From the NCBI GenBank assembly GCA_002964805.2, contig PUDQ02000099.1:1-48288 (forward strand): a stretch of DNA of 48,288 nucleotides, in the 5' to 3' direction. The notes below the pieces were generated by a model that was not told the origin of the DNA, did not search any database, and saw only the letters and a program-made list of their open reading frames with translations. Source of the stretch: Trametes villosa. Taxonomy: Eukaryota > Basidiomycota > Agaricomycetes > Polyporales > Polyporaceae. Of this stretch, positions 32,286-46,800 are shown piece after piece (position 1 is the stretch's first letter; each line of letters opens with the position of its first letter). Both the position numbers and the translations under genes were made by a program.

Positions 32286-34987
32286 ATGGACGACATTTTG
32301 GACGAAGACATGAGGAAGTGCGTAACAACTTCGTCTGTTGCACGCTTCCCGGATTCAAACTGGCTACACCAGAGCTATTGCTCTTAGCCTGCAAGAAAGT
32401 AACCCTCAGCCCGCCCGTGCTGCGCACGAGATTATCGACGTGGACGACGACGATGACGACGAAGAGGCTCGCTTCCAGGCAGAGCTGCAGCGCGCCATCG
32501 CGGCATCCCAACAGGATTCAAACGTCGCTTCAGCCACAGCGAAGGCGACCACAGTCACAACCCAGGTGCCCCCTCCCTCGGCTCCTGCGTCGTCTTCAGC
32601 CCTGTTTTCTCGCTCAGAGCGGCAGAAGATGGAGCAAGAGCGCCTTGCGCGGCAGAAACGGCTACGCCCCGACATCGACCCAGGAACTGGCCAAACCGGG
32701 GACGTCTCGGATGACGACGAGACGGACAAGAGCCAGCAAGCTCGCGACGCGAAAAGGCAGCGCTTATCTTCCTCACATGTCGGTGCACGTCGTACCAACG
32801 CGTCTACGTCTGTCCCCTATAGCGTATCTGCATCCGCATCTTCCTCTAGAGGTGCCGGACAAGGCGCAGGGTCGAGCTCCAGTGCTACCTCGCAAAACCT
32901 GTTCTTCGACGGCGAGCTGCGGCAAACTGCTAATGCGCATGTCGATCGCCAGAAAGACAAGCGTCCAGTCTTCAGATTGACCGAGATCATCGCCGAGGTC
33001 AGCCTTGTCTTCGCTTCTCGAAAGGTCATACCAGATACTCAAGGTTGGGGAACAGAAAGAGGAGATCGAATTCGCCATTGTTTCTGCATTTTGCTGGGAC
33101 TATCAGTGGGTGTACCAGATGTTCTCCCGCAATACGCCCGTAATCGCGGTAGATCACGACCCACAAGGTACGTCCAATCCCTTGTAGTTACGGCACTACG
33201 GCTGAGCCAAAGCTGCGTAGGCCATCGCTCTATCAAAGCGATATTGCCCAACTGGATCAGAACTACCCCGTTCCTCCGCAATGGATTCGGGTGTATGCAC
33301 ATGAAGGTAACGGCCACGTTTTAGTCTATTGTTTCGCGGTACTGATCGGCGTGTAGTTCATGCTGGTACGGACAACGTCGTCTCCGACAAGGTGTGGGCC
33401 TGATCCCCGCCAAGCTCTTCTATAGAGACGGCCGTCTGCGTGTGGTCGTGTCCACAGCCAACCTAGTCCAGTACGACTGGCGCGATATCGAGAACGTGAG
33501 CAGCGCAACTCGGTTCGTCATGCCGCACACACTGACCGCTATCAGTCTGTTTGGGTGCAAGACATCCCGAAGCGGCCTTCGCCCGTCAACCCGCCACCCA
33601 ATACGGAGGACTTCGCCTCAGCCATGGTCCGCGTGCTGCACGGCCTGAACGTCGCGCCTGCTTTGATCAACATGCTGAACAACGACGTGAGTGGGCCGTG
33701 TGTGTGCAGAAGTGCGGATGACGAGTAGGATACAGCATTCGAACCTCCCGATCAAACGGTTAGAAGACCTTCGGTCGCATTGGGATTTCTCTCGGGCGAG
33801 GGCTGCGCTCGTTCCATCGATTGCGGGGAAGCACGAGGGGTGGCCGAAGGTGAAGCGTCTTTTCCTTGTGAATGCTCTGCCAAGCTAATTCCGTACGCTC
33901 CCGCCAGGTTATTCTCACCGGCCATACCCGTCTCATGAAGGCCTTGCTGGACATGAAAGCCACGGTCCCGAAGGGCAAGGAGCTTGCGCTTGAGTGTCAG
34001 GTGCGTTTTTCCGATGCGGCATCCACTTTTATGCTTGTCGAGCTGACCTCCGCGCAGGGCTCGTCTATCGGCAACTACAGCACGATGTGGGTGAACGAGT
34101 TTTTCCGCTCCGCGCAAGGCGAGTCCACGCAGAGCTGGCTCGATATGCCCAAGTCCCGTCGCGCGAAGGTGCCGTACCCGCCCATCAAGATCCTCTTTCC
34201 CACGACAGAGTATGTTCGTGCAAGCGTCCTTGGGGAGGCGGTAGGTTCCGTGTGCACATAGATGGGCAATAGGAGTTTGATGCTGATGTGTGGGGCGTAG
34301 GGCGGGGGGACGATGTTCTGCCGGCGGAAGCAGTGGGAGGGGACGAACTTCCCGCGGCATCTGTTTCACCAGTCGAAGAGCAAGCGTGGGCGGGTGCTCA
34401 TGCATTCGAAGGTAGCCATCGAGCGTTTCATCCAGGCTACCTCGCGCTAATCGCCCGGCCGTAGATGATCCTCGGGACGTTCGTCGACAAGAAGGGCACA
34501 CTCGACAGCCGGCACCGCGCATCCACAGCAAGCAGCTCCGAGGGGGACGCCGCCTCCGACAACGAAGACGACGCCGACGGCTCCAGCGCAGAGAAGCTCA
34601 CAGGCTGGGTCTACGTCGGCTCGCACAACTTCACGCCCTCTGCTTGGGGCACGCTCTCCGGAAGCGGCTTCAACCCCGTGCTCAACGTGCGTTAGACCTG
34701 CCGTACCCGCCACCGTGTTCCCGATGCTCACGCGGGGATGCTTGCAGATCACGAATTACGAGCTCGGGGTGGTCATTCCGCTGCGCAGCCAGGAGGAGGT
34801 GGAGAGAGTTGCGTGCTGGGAGCGGCCGCCGCAGAAGTACGGCGGAGGCGACGAGCCCTGGGTGAGTATCACTGCATTCATGCGCACTTTCTGCGTGCCG
34901 GTGTGTGCGAAGATAGATCTTGACTGACCCGTCCTCCTGCTTGGCCAGATGCAAACCGAATCGGTCTGCTTTGTCGAGGACGCATAG
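32286..34987 (+). CDS. TDP1: Tyrosyl-DNA phosphodiesterase 1 with N-terminal UIM-like motifs
   Basis: Repairs topoisomerase I-DNA adducts by hydrolysing the 3'-phosphotyrosyl bond. The start at 32286 (accATGg) opens MDDILDEDMRK and splices to AIALSLQES, together a ubiquitin-interacting-motif-like helix. A second such motif is EARFQAELQRAIAASQQ. A low-complexity, serine-rich linker follows. The first HKN motif is GCMHMKFML-LFYRDG...VVVSTANL, split by two introns so that FML is encoded by a 9-nt exon (33357-33365). The second is LMHSK...WVYVGSHNFTPSAWG near 34400-34650. The last exon adds MQTESVCFVEDA. About ten introns are needed. The 3' part near 34730-34860 reads ITNYELGVVIPLR, typical of the C-terminal domain. 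Confidence 0.9.
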
Positions 34988-35421
34988 AGCGTGGGGCACT
35001 GGTTTCTTGCAGCTATGCCTCCCACACTGTCCTGTATTTCTGTATCTCACCACAGGTCTTCACCGAGTTGTCCGATATTCCCTACACATGCCGTCATGTT
35101 ACGTCTACTATTCAAGAGGTTCGGAGAACGCGTATAGGCGATCGTCCTCCCCCTCTTGACCAGATCACCTTCGTCTGCCTGAGGGTGACCAGGAGAACGC
35201 CTTCGTTGCGCATCGCGCTCGATCTCCAACTGTGACCTTGGCCCACATAACACACGTTCATCAAATCCATATCTGCGCTGCCCCAGGCGTATGACGTCAA
35301 TGCTAGTCACATATGAACGGTAACGCCCAAGCTTCCTCGACATCGTCCTCCATGCCGCCATCTCCTGTTCTCCTTCAAAATCCCTCTGCCCCGATACCTG
35401 CCCGCTTCACGTCTTCCGAGC
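34988..35421. other. Intergenic downstream of TDP1
   Basis: About 430 bp. No supported gene; contains the TDP1 3'UTR. Confidence 0.45.
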
Positions 35422-35689
35422 ATGCCCCCCTCCGCGCGCGCACGCATATGTACCCACCCAGGTGCGGAGACGGCACGGGACAAGTCTTACTTCCCAGACA
35501 TCCCGACGGACAGCTGGCGGAGGGGTGATGGCGCGTTAAGGTGAGCATCAGCGGTGCTGCTCTCCTCGTCTCTTCGGTGGCCCGTTCATCAACTTGCTGC
35601 GTCTTGAGAGCGACTGGATGGGCTCGGCGGCAGTATCGCGTTCCCTCCCCGGAGCGGAAGAGCGGCGTTGGTTGTGCCTCTGTCTGTAA
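35422..35689 (+). CDS. Possible small two-exon gene of unknown function
   Basis: An ATG at 35422, exon 1 to 35540, a GTGAGC...GAGAG intron (35541-35610) and exon 2 to a TAA at 35687-35689 would give 65 residues. These include DKSYFPDIPTDSWRRGDGAL. The stretch looks protein-like, but there is no known domain and an overlapping longer frame starts at 35313. It could be noise or part of a differently spliced gene. Confidence 0.22.
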
Positions 35690-35751
35690 CTATATGGGGG
35701 GAACAGAAGGGTCTCCGACCACATCGGATCCTGCTCTGAACATTCCGTAGG

Positions 35752-37275
35752 TCAGGAAGGGCAGGGACGTGGGCGATGTATGCATGGGTACCCACTTAGC
35801 TCGATGTCAACACGGACGATATCCTTGACGGTCAGGAGGCGATCCTCGATTTCGGCCGTCCACCAGTGCAGGTAGCTCACTCCAGCGTCATACAGCCGGA
35901 AGTGCAGTCGCTGGATGCACGGCAGATGCTTCCGCACCGGCCCAAACGCGATATCGTGTCCGACGAAGATGTCCAGGAAGCGTTCGCGGCTGCCCGTCGG
36001 CGCACCGATGACGCAGACAGAGATGCTCTCCACGCAGGAGCCTGTGAGGAGCTTGGAGACGAGGTGCGGGAGGAACGCGCGGTCTTGGATGGGGTCGTCC
36101 GGTTGGGCGGGTGTGTTAATGGCGGAGAATTCTATGGTCAGCTCGATCGAGCGCAGGTGCTTCATGCTGCGCGTATATCGCGCAATGTTATCTGTGAAGG
36201 AACGCAATGATCGGTGTGTGAGCTATGCTGTAACGAGGGGAAGGTGTCTCGCATACCGAGCACGAGCGATATCCTGGAGCCCTGAGGTTGCAGGCGGAGA
36301 GACGACACCGATTGGCCGAAGACGCCCGGCGGCGGAAACGGGAGTAAATCTCCTTCGGAATCCTCGCAATGGAGGGTCTGGGAAAAGGGTGAGCAATGCA
36401 CGGAGTAGAGGATGGGCGACGTACATCGATCTCCACGCTCGTGAGTTTGCTGCACGCCCACGGCTTCCGCAACGTCGAGAGCCTGAGCGATTCGTCCTCC
36501 GAGAGCGCCTTCTCGATGAATACCCTCTGATGTACTATCAGGGTCTGGAGACCGCGGAGAGACCACACCAGTCGCAGGAGCTCCGTCGCCGTGCGGAACC
36601 TTGCAAACCACAAGTGCAGGACGGCGAGCGAGTGGAACTGCGCGATCACCCGGTTATACACGCACGGGTAGCCGACCCAGTTGACGCGCTTCAAGCACAG
36701 AAAGCGGACGTTGGGGAGCGCGCGGGTGAGCTCGGGGAGGTGGAAAGAAATGCGACCATATTCGACGCCGGGCCGATCGGGGTATATCTGGAGCTCAACA
36801 ATGAGTCGGGCGATCTGTGGGTCCTCGTCGATTAGTTCCAGGAGTCTGTGCGCTTGCGCGGCGTTCCGGATCATGGTTGTATACCACAGGTTGTAACGGG
36901 CTCGCGGGCGCCATCCCCGGCAGACCAACGCGCACGATTGGAGGGTGGTAGGATGCCAGAAGTTGTCGCCGATAGGCGTCCACAGCTCATCGATGATGCG
37001 CTCCCAGAGTAGTAGAGGGAAATGGCTCCATGGGCGTCCGTCGCGCCATGTCCAATTCTGCGGGCCGAATTTGCTGAAATAGCAGGAGCAGCTCACGGGA
37101 GCTCGCCTCGACCACATAGGAAAACACCTTCCGAGTTGTATGTTCAATTCCCTGTGGAAGTAGTGCCGGGAGGGCGTAAACAGGACGAAAATCGAAGGGG
37201 GTATCAATCAGTCACTCACCGTGGCTCTACAGCTTCATCGCCGTCGTCTACCGTGATCTTGGGGAAGTAACGCAT
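35752..37275 (-). CDS. F-box protein, agaricomycete type (second)
   Basis: The F-box reads PLLLWERIIDELWTPIGDNF and continues LQSCALVCRGWRPRARYNLW, close to the agaricomycete F-box/LRR consensus. A leucine-rich region follows (LPELTRALPNVRFLCLKRV; FHSLAVLHLWFARF; LRGLQTLIVHQRVF). The ATG at 37275 (MRYFPKITVDDGDEAVEP) joins by a GTGAGT intron to RELNIQLGRCFPMW. Another intron lies near 36430-36200, and the gene ends at a TGA at 35752-35754. It shares overall plan but little sequence with the F-box protein at 30488-32042, so a local tandem duplication is not obvious. Confidence 0.72.
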
Positions 37276-38092
37276 GGCCCGTGGCTTTATACCTCGTACG
37301 TGCACTCTGACGTGCCTGTATGTTCGCGGTGGAATAGTAGGATTTCGAAGGAAAGAAGAGTCCTGAGATTACGGCAAGTACGGCCCACGTCGTACCGGCG
37401 GTGTGTGCAACCAGGTATCAGCGGGCACCGTGGTTTATAGTGGAGCCGCGTTCATCACGGAAAACGGGTGGCATTTGGCGGGCAATTGCAGCGGTACCTC
37501 CCATCGATAACAGAAACGTGTCGGAGAGGCCGCGAGTACAGCATGATTGCTGAGCGGCCGCATGACAGAAATCGTGCTTCTTCCGGAATTCGGGGCAGCC
37601 TTGTTCAAGTGTGAGTCTGCCCAGATTGTCAGTATATCACCCAATGCTCGGACACATGCAAAATCGTGAGCTTCCACTTACGAGAGCGACTAAACCCAGG
37701 CGGTCACAACTCGTGAGCACGCATAGACGAAGGAGTTGAACTGAGTACCCCGCGTACTATGCCCTGTCGCTAGCACTCCGGCGCACACTAAACGGGATCT
37801 TGTTGTCGACCGGATGCTGTCAGTCATAGCGATGAAAGTGGACATTAGACGGTGTAGTGGCAGAAGCCAAGATACATTCAAGTCGTGGCACGCCGATACT
37901 ACCGAACGTTGCGGCAAACGCCGGCGGGACCGGGGCGCTCACAAGCCTCCGATGACCGCTTTACAAGTACGCGATTATATCTTTATCTGAGCCCAAAAGT
38001 CATCGCTGCTCCTCTATTTACTCCTCTACGAATACATAGTAGTCACAAATGCGTCTAAAGCGCCCCGGAATGAGAATGCGAGGGAAGTGTTC
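37276..38092. other. Intergenic: F-box promoter and OYE 3' flank
   Basis: 817 bp, relatively A/T-rich, no supported gene. Confidence 0.5.
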
Positions 38093-41502
<3,410 letters not shown>

Positions 41503-42521
41503 ATGCCTCTCCAAAGCCGGTGGGTTCCATTCCTGCGTCCGTGTTTGCGTTGTACTCACGGTCTTGCAGCGTTGACGTCGAGTTATACGACAACATTTTC
41601 CAATTTTGCGACATCCGCACCATCCAGGCCATGCGGGCTTCCTCTCCTGCGCTGGATCGCGTCGGAGCACGGTTCCTCGATTCCGCGTACAACGCTGCGC
41701 TGAAGCGATTCGTCGTCGACCACGTCGCCTTCCGCTCTCTCCTCCGGCTCGTGGGAGCTGTCATCTCCGGATCGTTCGCCCTCCACTTCCTCGACCGCGA
41801 CCGCTCCCATCTCTGGACTCCTCGCGATCTCGACGTCTACGCCCCTGCTCATTACGGGCGTCGCATCGTCCACTACCTCATCCACGTCGAACGGTACACC
41901 GTTCTTCGTCAGCAAGAACGGCACTACCCGTTCGCGTTCGGGGTATTCAAGACCGTCGTCACGCTCACGCGCGGTGATCACAAGATCGACGTCATCGTCT
42001 CCTCCTCCGCGTCTGCGCTGTTCCCCGTCTCCGAGTTCTGGGGCACGCACGTCATCAACTACCTCACCGCCGACGACTTCTGCGTCGCCTATCCCGGTCT
42101 CACCCTTCAGGGGCGCTCCCTCATCCACCAGTCCGCCTTGGTAGGACTATGCCCTCGCCCCTACACCCGCGACCTCATGGCCAAGTACGAGGAGCGCGGT
42201 TTCGCGTTCCGTATCCGCTACATGGCTTCCGCCCGCTCCGCGGACATGTCCCTGGAGTGCGACCGCGGAGAAGGCTGTCCTCGCAGACTGCGCCATTTCG
42301 GTGACCGGTTTTGCCTGATGGGCTCTTTCCACGACACTAGCGTGGGTCGGTTGTGGCCGGGTGGTATGGAGGACGGTCTCACCGTAGCGTGGTGGAGGGG
42401 AGGCGATGCTTGTGGCGGACGCTGCGAGTACGGAGAGGATTTCATGCCGAAGTACATCCCGCATTCTCGCACCGTGCTAGCTGACCCTCTCCTTCGTCAC
42501 GGAGAGTACCTTTTGCCGTGA
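41503..42521 (+). CDS. Nucleotidyltransferase-fold-like protein (GS...DLD motif)
   Basis: Exon 1 (41503-41519) is only 17 nt, MPLQS plus part of Arg. It splices to 41570-42521 to give VDVELYDNIFQFCDIRTIQ and 322 residues in total. An F-box-like helix is possible at the N-terminus. The core reads GAVISGSFALHFL, then WTPRDLDVY, resembling the GS...DxD signature of nucleotidyltransferase folds. Another strand follows (DHKIDVIVSSS), which may hold a third acid. A cysteine-rich C-terminal section (CDRGEGCPRRL; DACGGRCEYG) may bind metal. Related agaricomycete proteins are usually labelled hypothetical. Activity and substrate unknown; toxin-antitoxin-like or RNA-modifying roles cannot be inferred from this alone. 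Confidence 0.75.
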
Positions 42522-42617
42522 ACGTTTCGTGTATATATATGCCGCTTATAGTTTTTAACAATCTCACGTCCCGCGACCGCGTCTTGCTCTATCTCGTTTG
42601 TTTTGCGCGCGTGCACT

Positions 42618-43264
42618 ATGCTCAACACCGACCTTGACAACGTGTTCATCGCGGACGAAGACCGCCTACAGCGGTTCGTACTCCTTCTCAACGTGCTATA
42701 ACTCGCGCTGACAGTCTCGCAGCATCCTCGCAGCTGCGTTGGAGAAAGCTCCGGCCTCTGTTCCTTTCCGCTCTCTCCTCCCCCTCGGAACCTGGCATTT
42801 CGTCACCGACAGCGATGCCGTTCTACAAGTCGACAAGGAAACCGTATCCGTGCACCTCGTCGGCCTTGTGCGCGAGAGCAACCTCTGCCCAGACCACGCA
42901 GACGTGACCCCGACGTTGAAGGTCACACCGGTATTCGAGGAGGACGCGCAGGTTGCTCAGGAGCGTTTTTACCGCGAACCGCGCGGGGACGAAGGTGCGT
43001 AGTGCTCGCTGTCTGTACAGTTACCTCGCTTCTCACGTGTAGACTCCTTTAGCACGCCCGCCGCTTACAGTGGTCGTGCCCGAGGCGCACGCGCTCCCTG
43101 CGTTCGAGAATTTCTATCACTTAGTCGCCGCGCGCGGCGCGGTGCGCAATGTCTTTGACGCGACTGTTCCCGATGTTCCCTTTGCCGCACGCGTCCATCC
43201 CAAGTGTATCTTTCCTGGTGATGTAGTTCTACTTATCGGCGAATACCGTTTGCACGCGGACTGA
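42618..43264 (+). CDS. Uncharacterised small protein
   Basis: Three exons (42618-42673, 42723-42994, 43053-43264) give 179 residues beginning MLNTDLDNVFIADEDRLQR and ending LIGEYRLHAD. The first intron has an unusual GTTCGT donor but a good CTGAC branch. The protein is soluble and acidic, without a recognised domain. It follows the nucleotidyltransferase-like gene in the same direction by 96 bp. Its stop lies only 21 bp from the end of the Copia element, which is inserted head-on against its 3' end. Confidence 0.5.
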
Positions 43265-43285
43265 TGAACTCTGAACCTGGAAGGC

Positions 43286-43330
43286 TGTAAGCCGCACAAA
43301 GAGAGGTCTTCAGTCTGTGAGAGAACGACT
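43286..43330 (-). repeat. Extra R-U5 copy lacking the LTR intron
   Basis: 45 bp identical to 43427-43450 plus 43352-43372. It skips exactly the 54 bp of 43373-43426. It begins, on the sense strand, at the same base as the predicted RNA start and ends at the same LTR terminus. A 21-bp unrelated spacer (43331-43351) separates it from the main LTR. Confidence 0.85.
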
Positions 43331-43372
43331 ATGATTGCATAATACTGTACCTGTAAGCCGCACAAAGAGAGG

Positions 43373-43426
43373 CTACAAGTACTAATAAGTAAACATGTAA
43401 AGGCGCATAGGTAATATGGGACTTAC
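43373..43426 (-). other. Intron in the Copia LTR / RNA leader
   Basis: The sense strand reads GTAAGTCCC...TACTTGTAG, 54 nt with a consensus donor. An intron-free version of the same junction is present at 43306/43307, which supports real splicing. Confidence 0.75.
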
Positions 43427-43477
43427 TCTTCAGTCTGTGAGAGAACGACTGAAGAGCAGAGGCCTGCAGAGTCCTCC

Positions 43478-43484
43478 TTATATA
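43478..43484 (-). promoter_or_regulatory. TATA box in Copia LTR
   Basis: TATATAA on the minus strand, 34 nt before the base at 43450 where the duplicated R-U5 copy begins. Confidence 0.65.
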
Positions 43485-43847
43485 CTACTGAGGGAGGACG
43501 ATGAATAAGCATAGAGAAGAGATCATATGACCGTCCAGAGGACGCTGACTGAGCGAGGAGGTACGCTGACTGAGCGAAGGTAGGACGATGAGTAAGAACG
43601 AGGCATGTGATGTCCATGGCTGAGTAACACTAAGCTCCAGACAGGTCTAGAATAGTCAGGAGCATCGTAGAACGTACCAGAAGCATAGGTAGGGATGGCA
43701 GGATGCCGAGTATGTACAGAACAAAAGAATGTACGTATATGGTAAGTAGGAAAGTCCATGCCGGCGTATTGTAGACGCACGGCCACTAACACTGCCACTC
43801 CCGGTCTGGCACAGCCGTAGACACGGAAGTTCAACACTCCCACTCGT

Positions 43848-46800
43848 TCAAGATGCGGAGGACACCAAGCCAACACCCTGCCTGAAGCGCTCGAGAATGG
43901 AGAAGGGCACATTCTTGGTCAGAGCGTCGGCGAGTTGGTCCGCGGAAGCGACGTAGAAGATCTCGGTGTTCCCTAGTTCGACCTGCTCTCGAACATAATG
44001 ATAGGTGATCTCTACGTGCTTGATCTTTCGGTCGTAAGCGGGGTTGACTGCGAGGAAGATCGATCCCTGGTTGTCTAGACACAGGGGAGTCGCTCGCGAG
44101 ATGTCGTCCCCAAGCTCACTTCCAAAAGTCCTCAGCCACGCCATCTGACGACAAGCGTCTGAAGCCGCCTTGTACTCCGCCTCGGTCGAGGAGCCGGAGA
44201 CTGTAGGCTGACGCCTCGATGCCCATGAAACGACACCGCCTGCCATCAAGAAGACGAAGCCAGATGTGGAGTGCCGGTCATCGCGGTCCTCGGCCCAGTC
44301 CGAGTCTGAGTAAGACAAGAGACCGTCGTTGGACGCCCCGTTGTAGCGCAACTTGTAGTCCTTAGTACCCTGGAGATAGCGTAGGATGTACTTGGCAAAG
44401 TTCCAGTGCGCGTTAGACGGATTGGCGTTGTACTTGGACAACCGCGTTACGGCGAAGTCGATGTCGGGGCGCGTCCCAAGAGTTGCGTAGAGAATACTGC
44501 CGATCAAACTCTGGTAGCGCTTCCGAAAGGAATCGGTGGCGGTCTGCTTAGATTTCTCCAAGACAGCACCAGCAGGGAGAGGGGTGCGAGCCGGCTTGCA
44601 GTCAGCCATGTTGAAGCGTTCGAGGACGGACTGGATGTACTCCGACTGGTCGATGTCGATAGTACGCGTGCTACGGTCGCGGGTAATGCGAAGACCGAGG
44701 AAACGCTCGACTGGTCCTAAGTCCGTCATCTTGTACTGTCCGCTCAACGTGTCCTTGACCTGCTTGATATGGCTAGGCTGGTCGCCAAAGAGGAGTAGAT
44801 CGTCGACATAGAGTACGACAATCGTAACGAAATCCCCCCCTTGTCGCCGATATACATAGACTCCGGCATCAGAGTACGTCCGTTTGAATCCCATGTCAAG
44901 GAGAGACTTGTGGATTTTGGCATTCCACTGACGAGACACCTGCTTAAGGCCGTAGATAGCCTTCTTAAGCAAACAGACGTAGTTCTCCTTGCCGCGTACG
45001 GCCCAACCTTCCGGTTGTTCCATGTAGATCTCCTCCTCCAAGTCGCCGTTCAGGAACGCGGTCTTTACGTCCATAGACTCGATGTCCCAGTCCTCAAGCG
45101 CAGCGTGCGCGAGGAGGTAACGAATCGATTCGAACCGCGCCACTGGCGAGAATGTCTCGTTGTAGTCCTCCCCCCAGATCTGGGTAAAGCCCTTGGCTAC
45201 GAGGCGAGCCTTGTACCGTCCATCATGCTTAATGTCATACACCCAACGATTGGCGACGACGTGACGGTTCTTAGGGCGAGGTACGAGGATCCAGGTCTTG
45301 TTCTCCAGAAGCGAGTCATACTCAGCTTTCTCAGCAGCTTGCCACTTAGACGCTTCAGGCGAACGCATGGCATCCCGATGGGTATTCGGTAAGCCCGCCT
45401 TATACTGAGCGGCAGCGAGAAAAGCGAGCAGAGTCTCCGCTTGCTCGTGCTGAGTACCATCTGCGTCCGTACGTGCATCAACCCGAGCAGGGGGTTCATC
45501 ACCGTACGTACTGTCCCCATAGCGCTTAGGCGGTCTGGCCTCGCGATGAGGCTTATCGCGCGCAATGCTAGGACCTCCCACTGGCTCATGACGGCGGCGC
45601 ACGTGGGAAGGACGAGGAGGGGGAACAGGCGGAGGTGTGGGTGGACGTTCAGGTTCAGCGGGAGCTTCTGGCTCTGGAGCCGGAGGAGCAGGAGCGGGTG
45701 GAGGGTCCAGAACCTCAGGCTGAGGTTCAGGAAGTTGGATAGGAAGAGGAGGGAGCTCGTCGTCATCAGCGTTCGAGGCTTCATCAGACGGCTCGGTGTA
45801 CTCTGGGAACGGACTATCATCCGGGGTAACAGGATGATCGCCGGGGGTATTACGTGCAGGGAAAGACTCTTCGTCAAATGTCACATCGCGAGACACGACG
45901 ATAGAGCGGGTGGCCGGGTTCCAAAATCTGTACCCCTTTGAACCGGCTTCATACCCCACGAAGGTCATCTCGACAGCCTTCTTGTCGAGCTTTCCAGCGC
46001 GCTCTGACTTCTGCACGTGAACATATGCTTTGCACCCAAAAACGCGGAAGTAGGACACGTCGGGGACGGTCCCATCCCAGACCGTAATGGGGCAGCGCCA
46101 TTTAAGGCGACGCATGGGCTGACGATTGTAGATATGGACGGCTGCTTCCATAGCGAGCTGCCAGAAACCGTGGCTGAGTCCAGCTTGGTGGAGCATGGAC
46201 ATGGCCTTCTCGACGACGGTACGGTTCCAGCGTTCTGCACGTCCATTCTGCTGGGGCGACTTAGGCATAGTCTTATGGTGCTCGATCCCATGCTTGCGAA
46301 GATGATCGGTAAACTCCTTCGAGGTGTATTCCCCCCCGCGATCAGAACGGACTCGCTTGATCTTCTTGCCAGTCTGGTTCTCAGCCCACGCCTTGTAGTC
46401 GTCAAACGCACGGAAGGCGTCAGACTTGTGCTTAAGGTAGTAGGCGCGAGCGAGACCGGAGTGATCGTCGATAAAACCAGCGAAGTACGAGTAACCGTTG
46501 ATCGAGCGGGTACGCATGGGGCCATCCAGATCAGTGTGGACGAGCTCAAGGGGCTCAGTCGCACGCTTCTCTGAAGGAGGGAAGGAGGAGCGATGGGATT
46601 TGCCAAAGGCGCATCCGTCGCATGGTTCACCGTCCGCAGGGTCGATAGCATCAACACCTTTCACGTTCAAAGGAAGCTTGGAGAGAGCCTCCTTGCCTGC
46701 ATGTCCAAAGCGACGATGCCAGGTCTTATAGGTACGAACGTTCAGGTCGAGCTTAAGACTGTCCGCGATCTCGAGTTCACACTCATAGAGATTAGAACGC

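Larger units (their letters stand above)
43352..43836 (-). repeat. 3' LTR of Copia element (main copy)
   Basis: On the sense strand it starts TGTTGAACTTCC after the purine tract and ends GTGCGGCTTACA, giving TG...CA ends and about 485 bp. TATATAA lies at 43478-43484, so RNA should start near 43450. A GT-AG intron lies at 43373-43426, between the predicted RNA start and the LTR end. Confidence 0.75.

Noticed and set aside
41583..42128. 181-codon antisense ORF in the nucleotidyltransferase-like gene
   Set aside because: Val/Glu/Asp-rich composition is typical of the reverse of a GC-rich coding frame.
45441..46574. Plus-strand ORFs across the Copia polyprotein
   Set aside because: Shadows of the long minus-strand pol frame; no domains.
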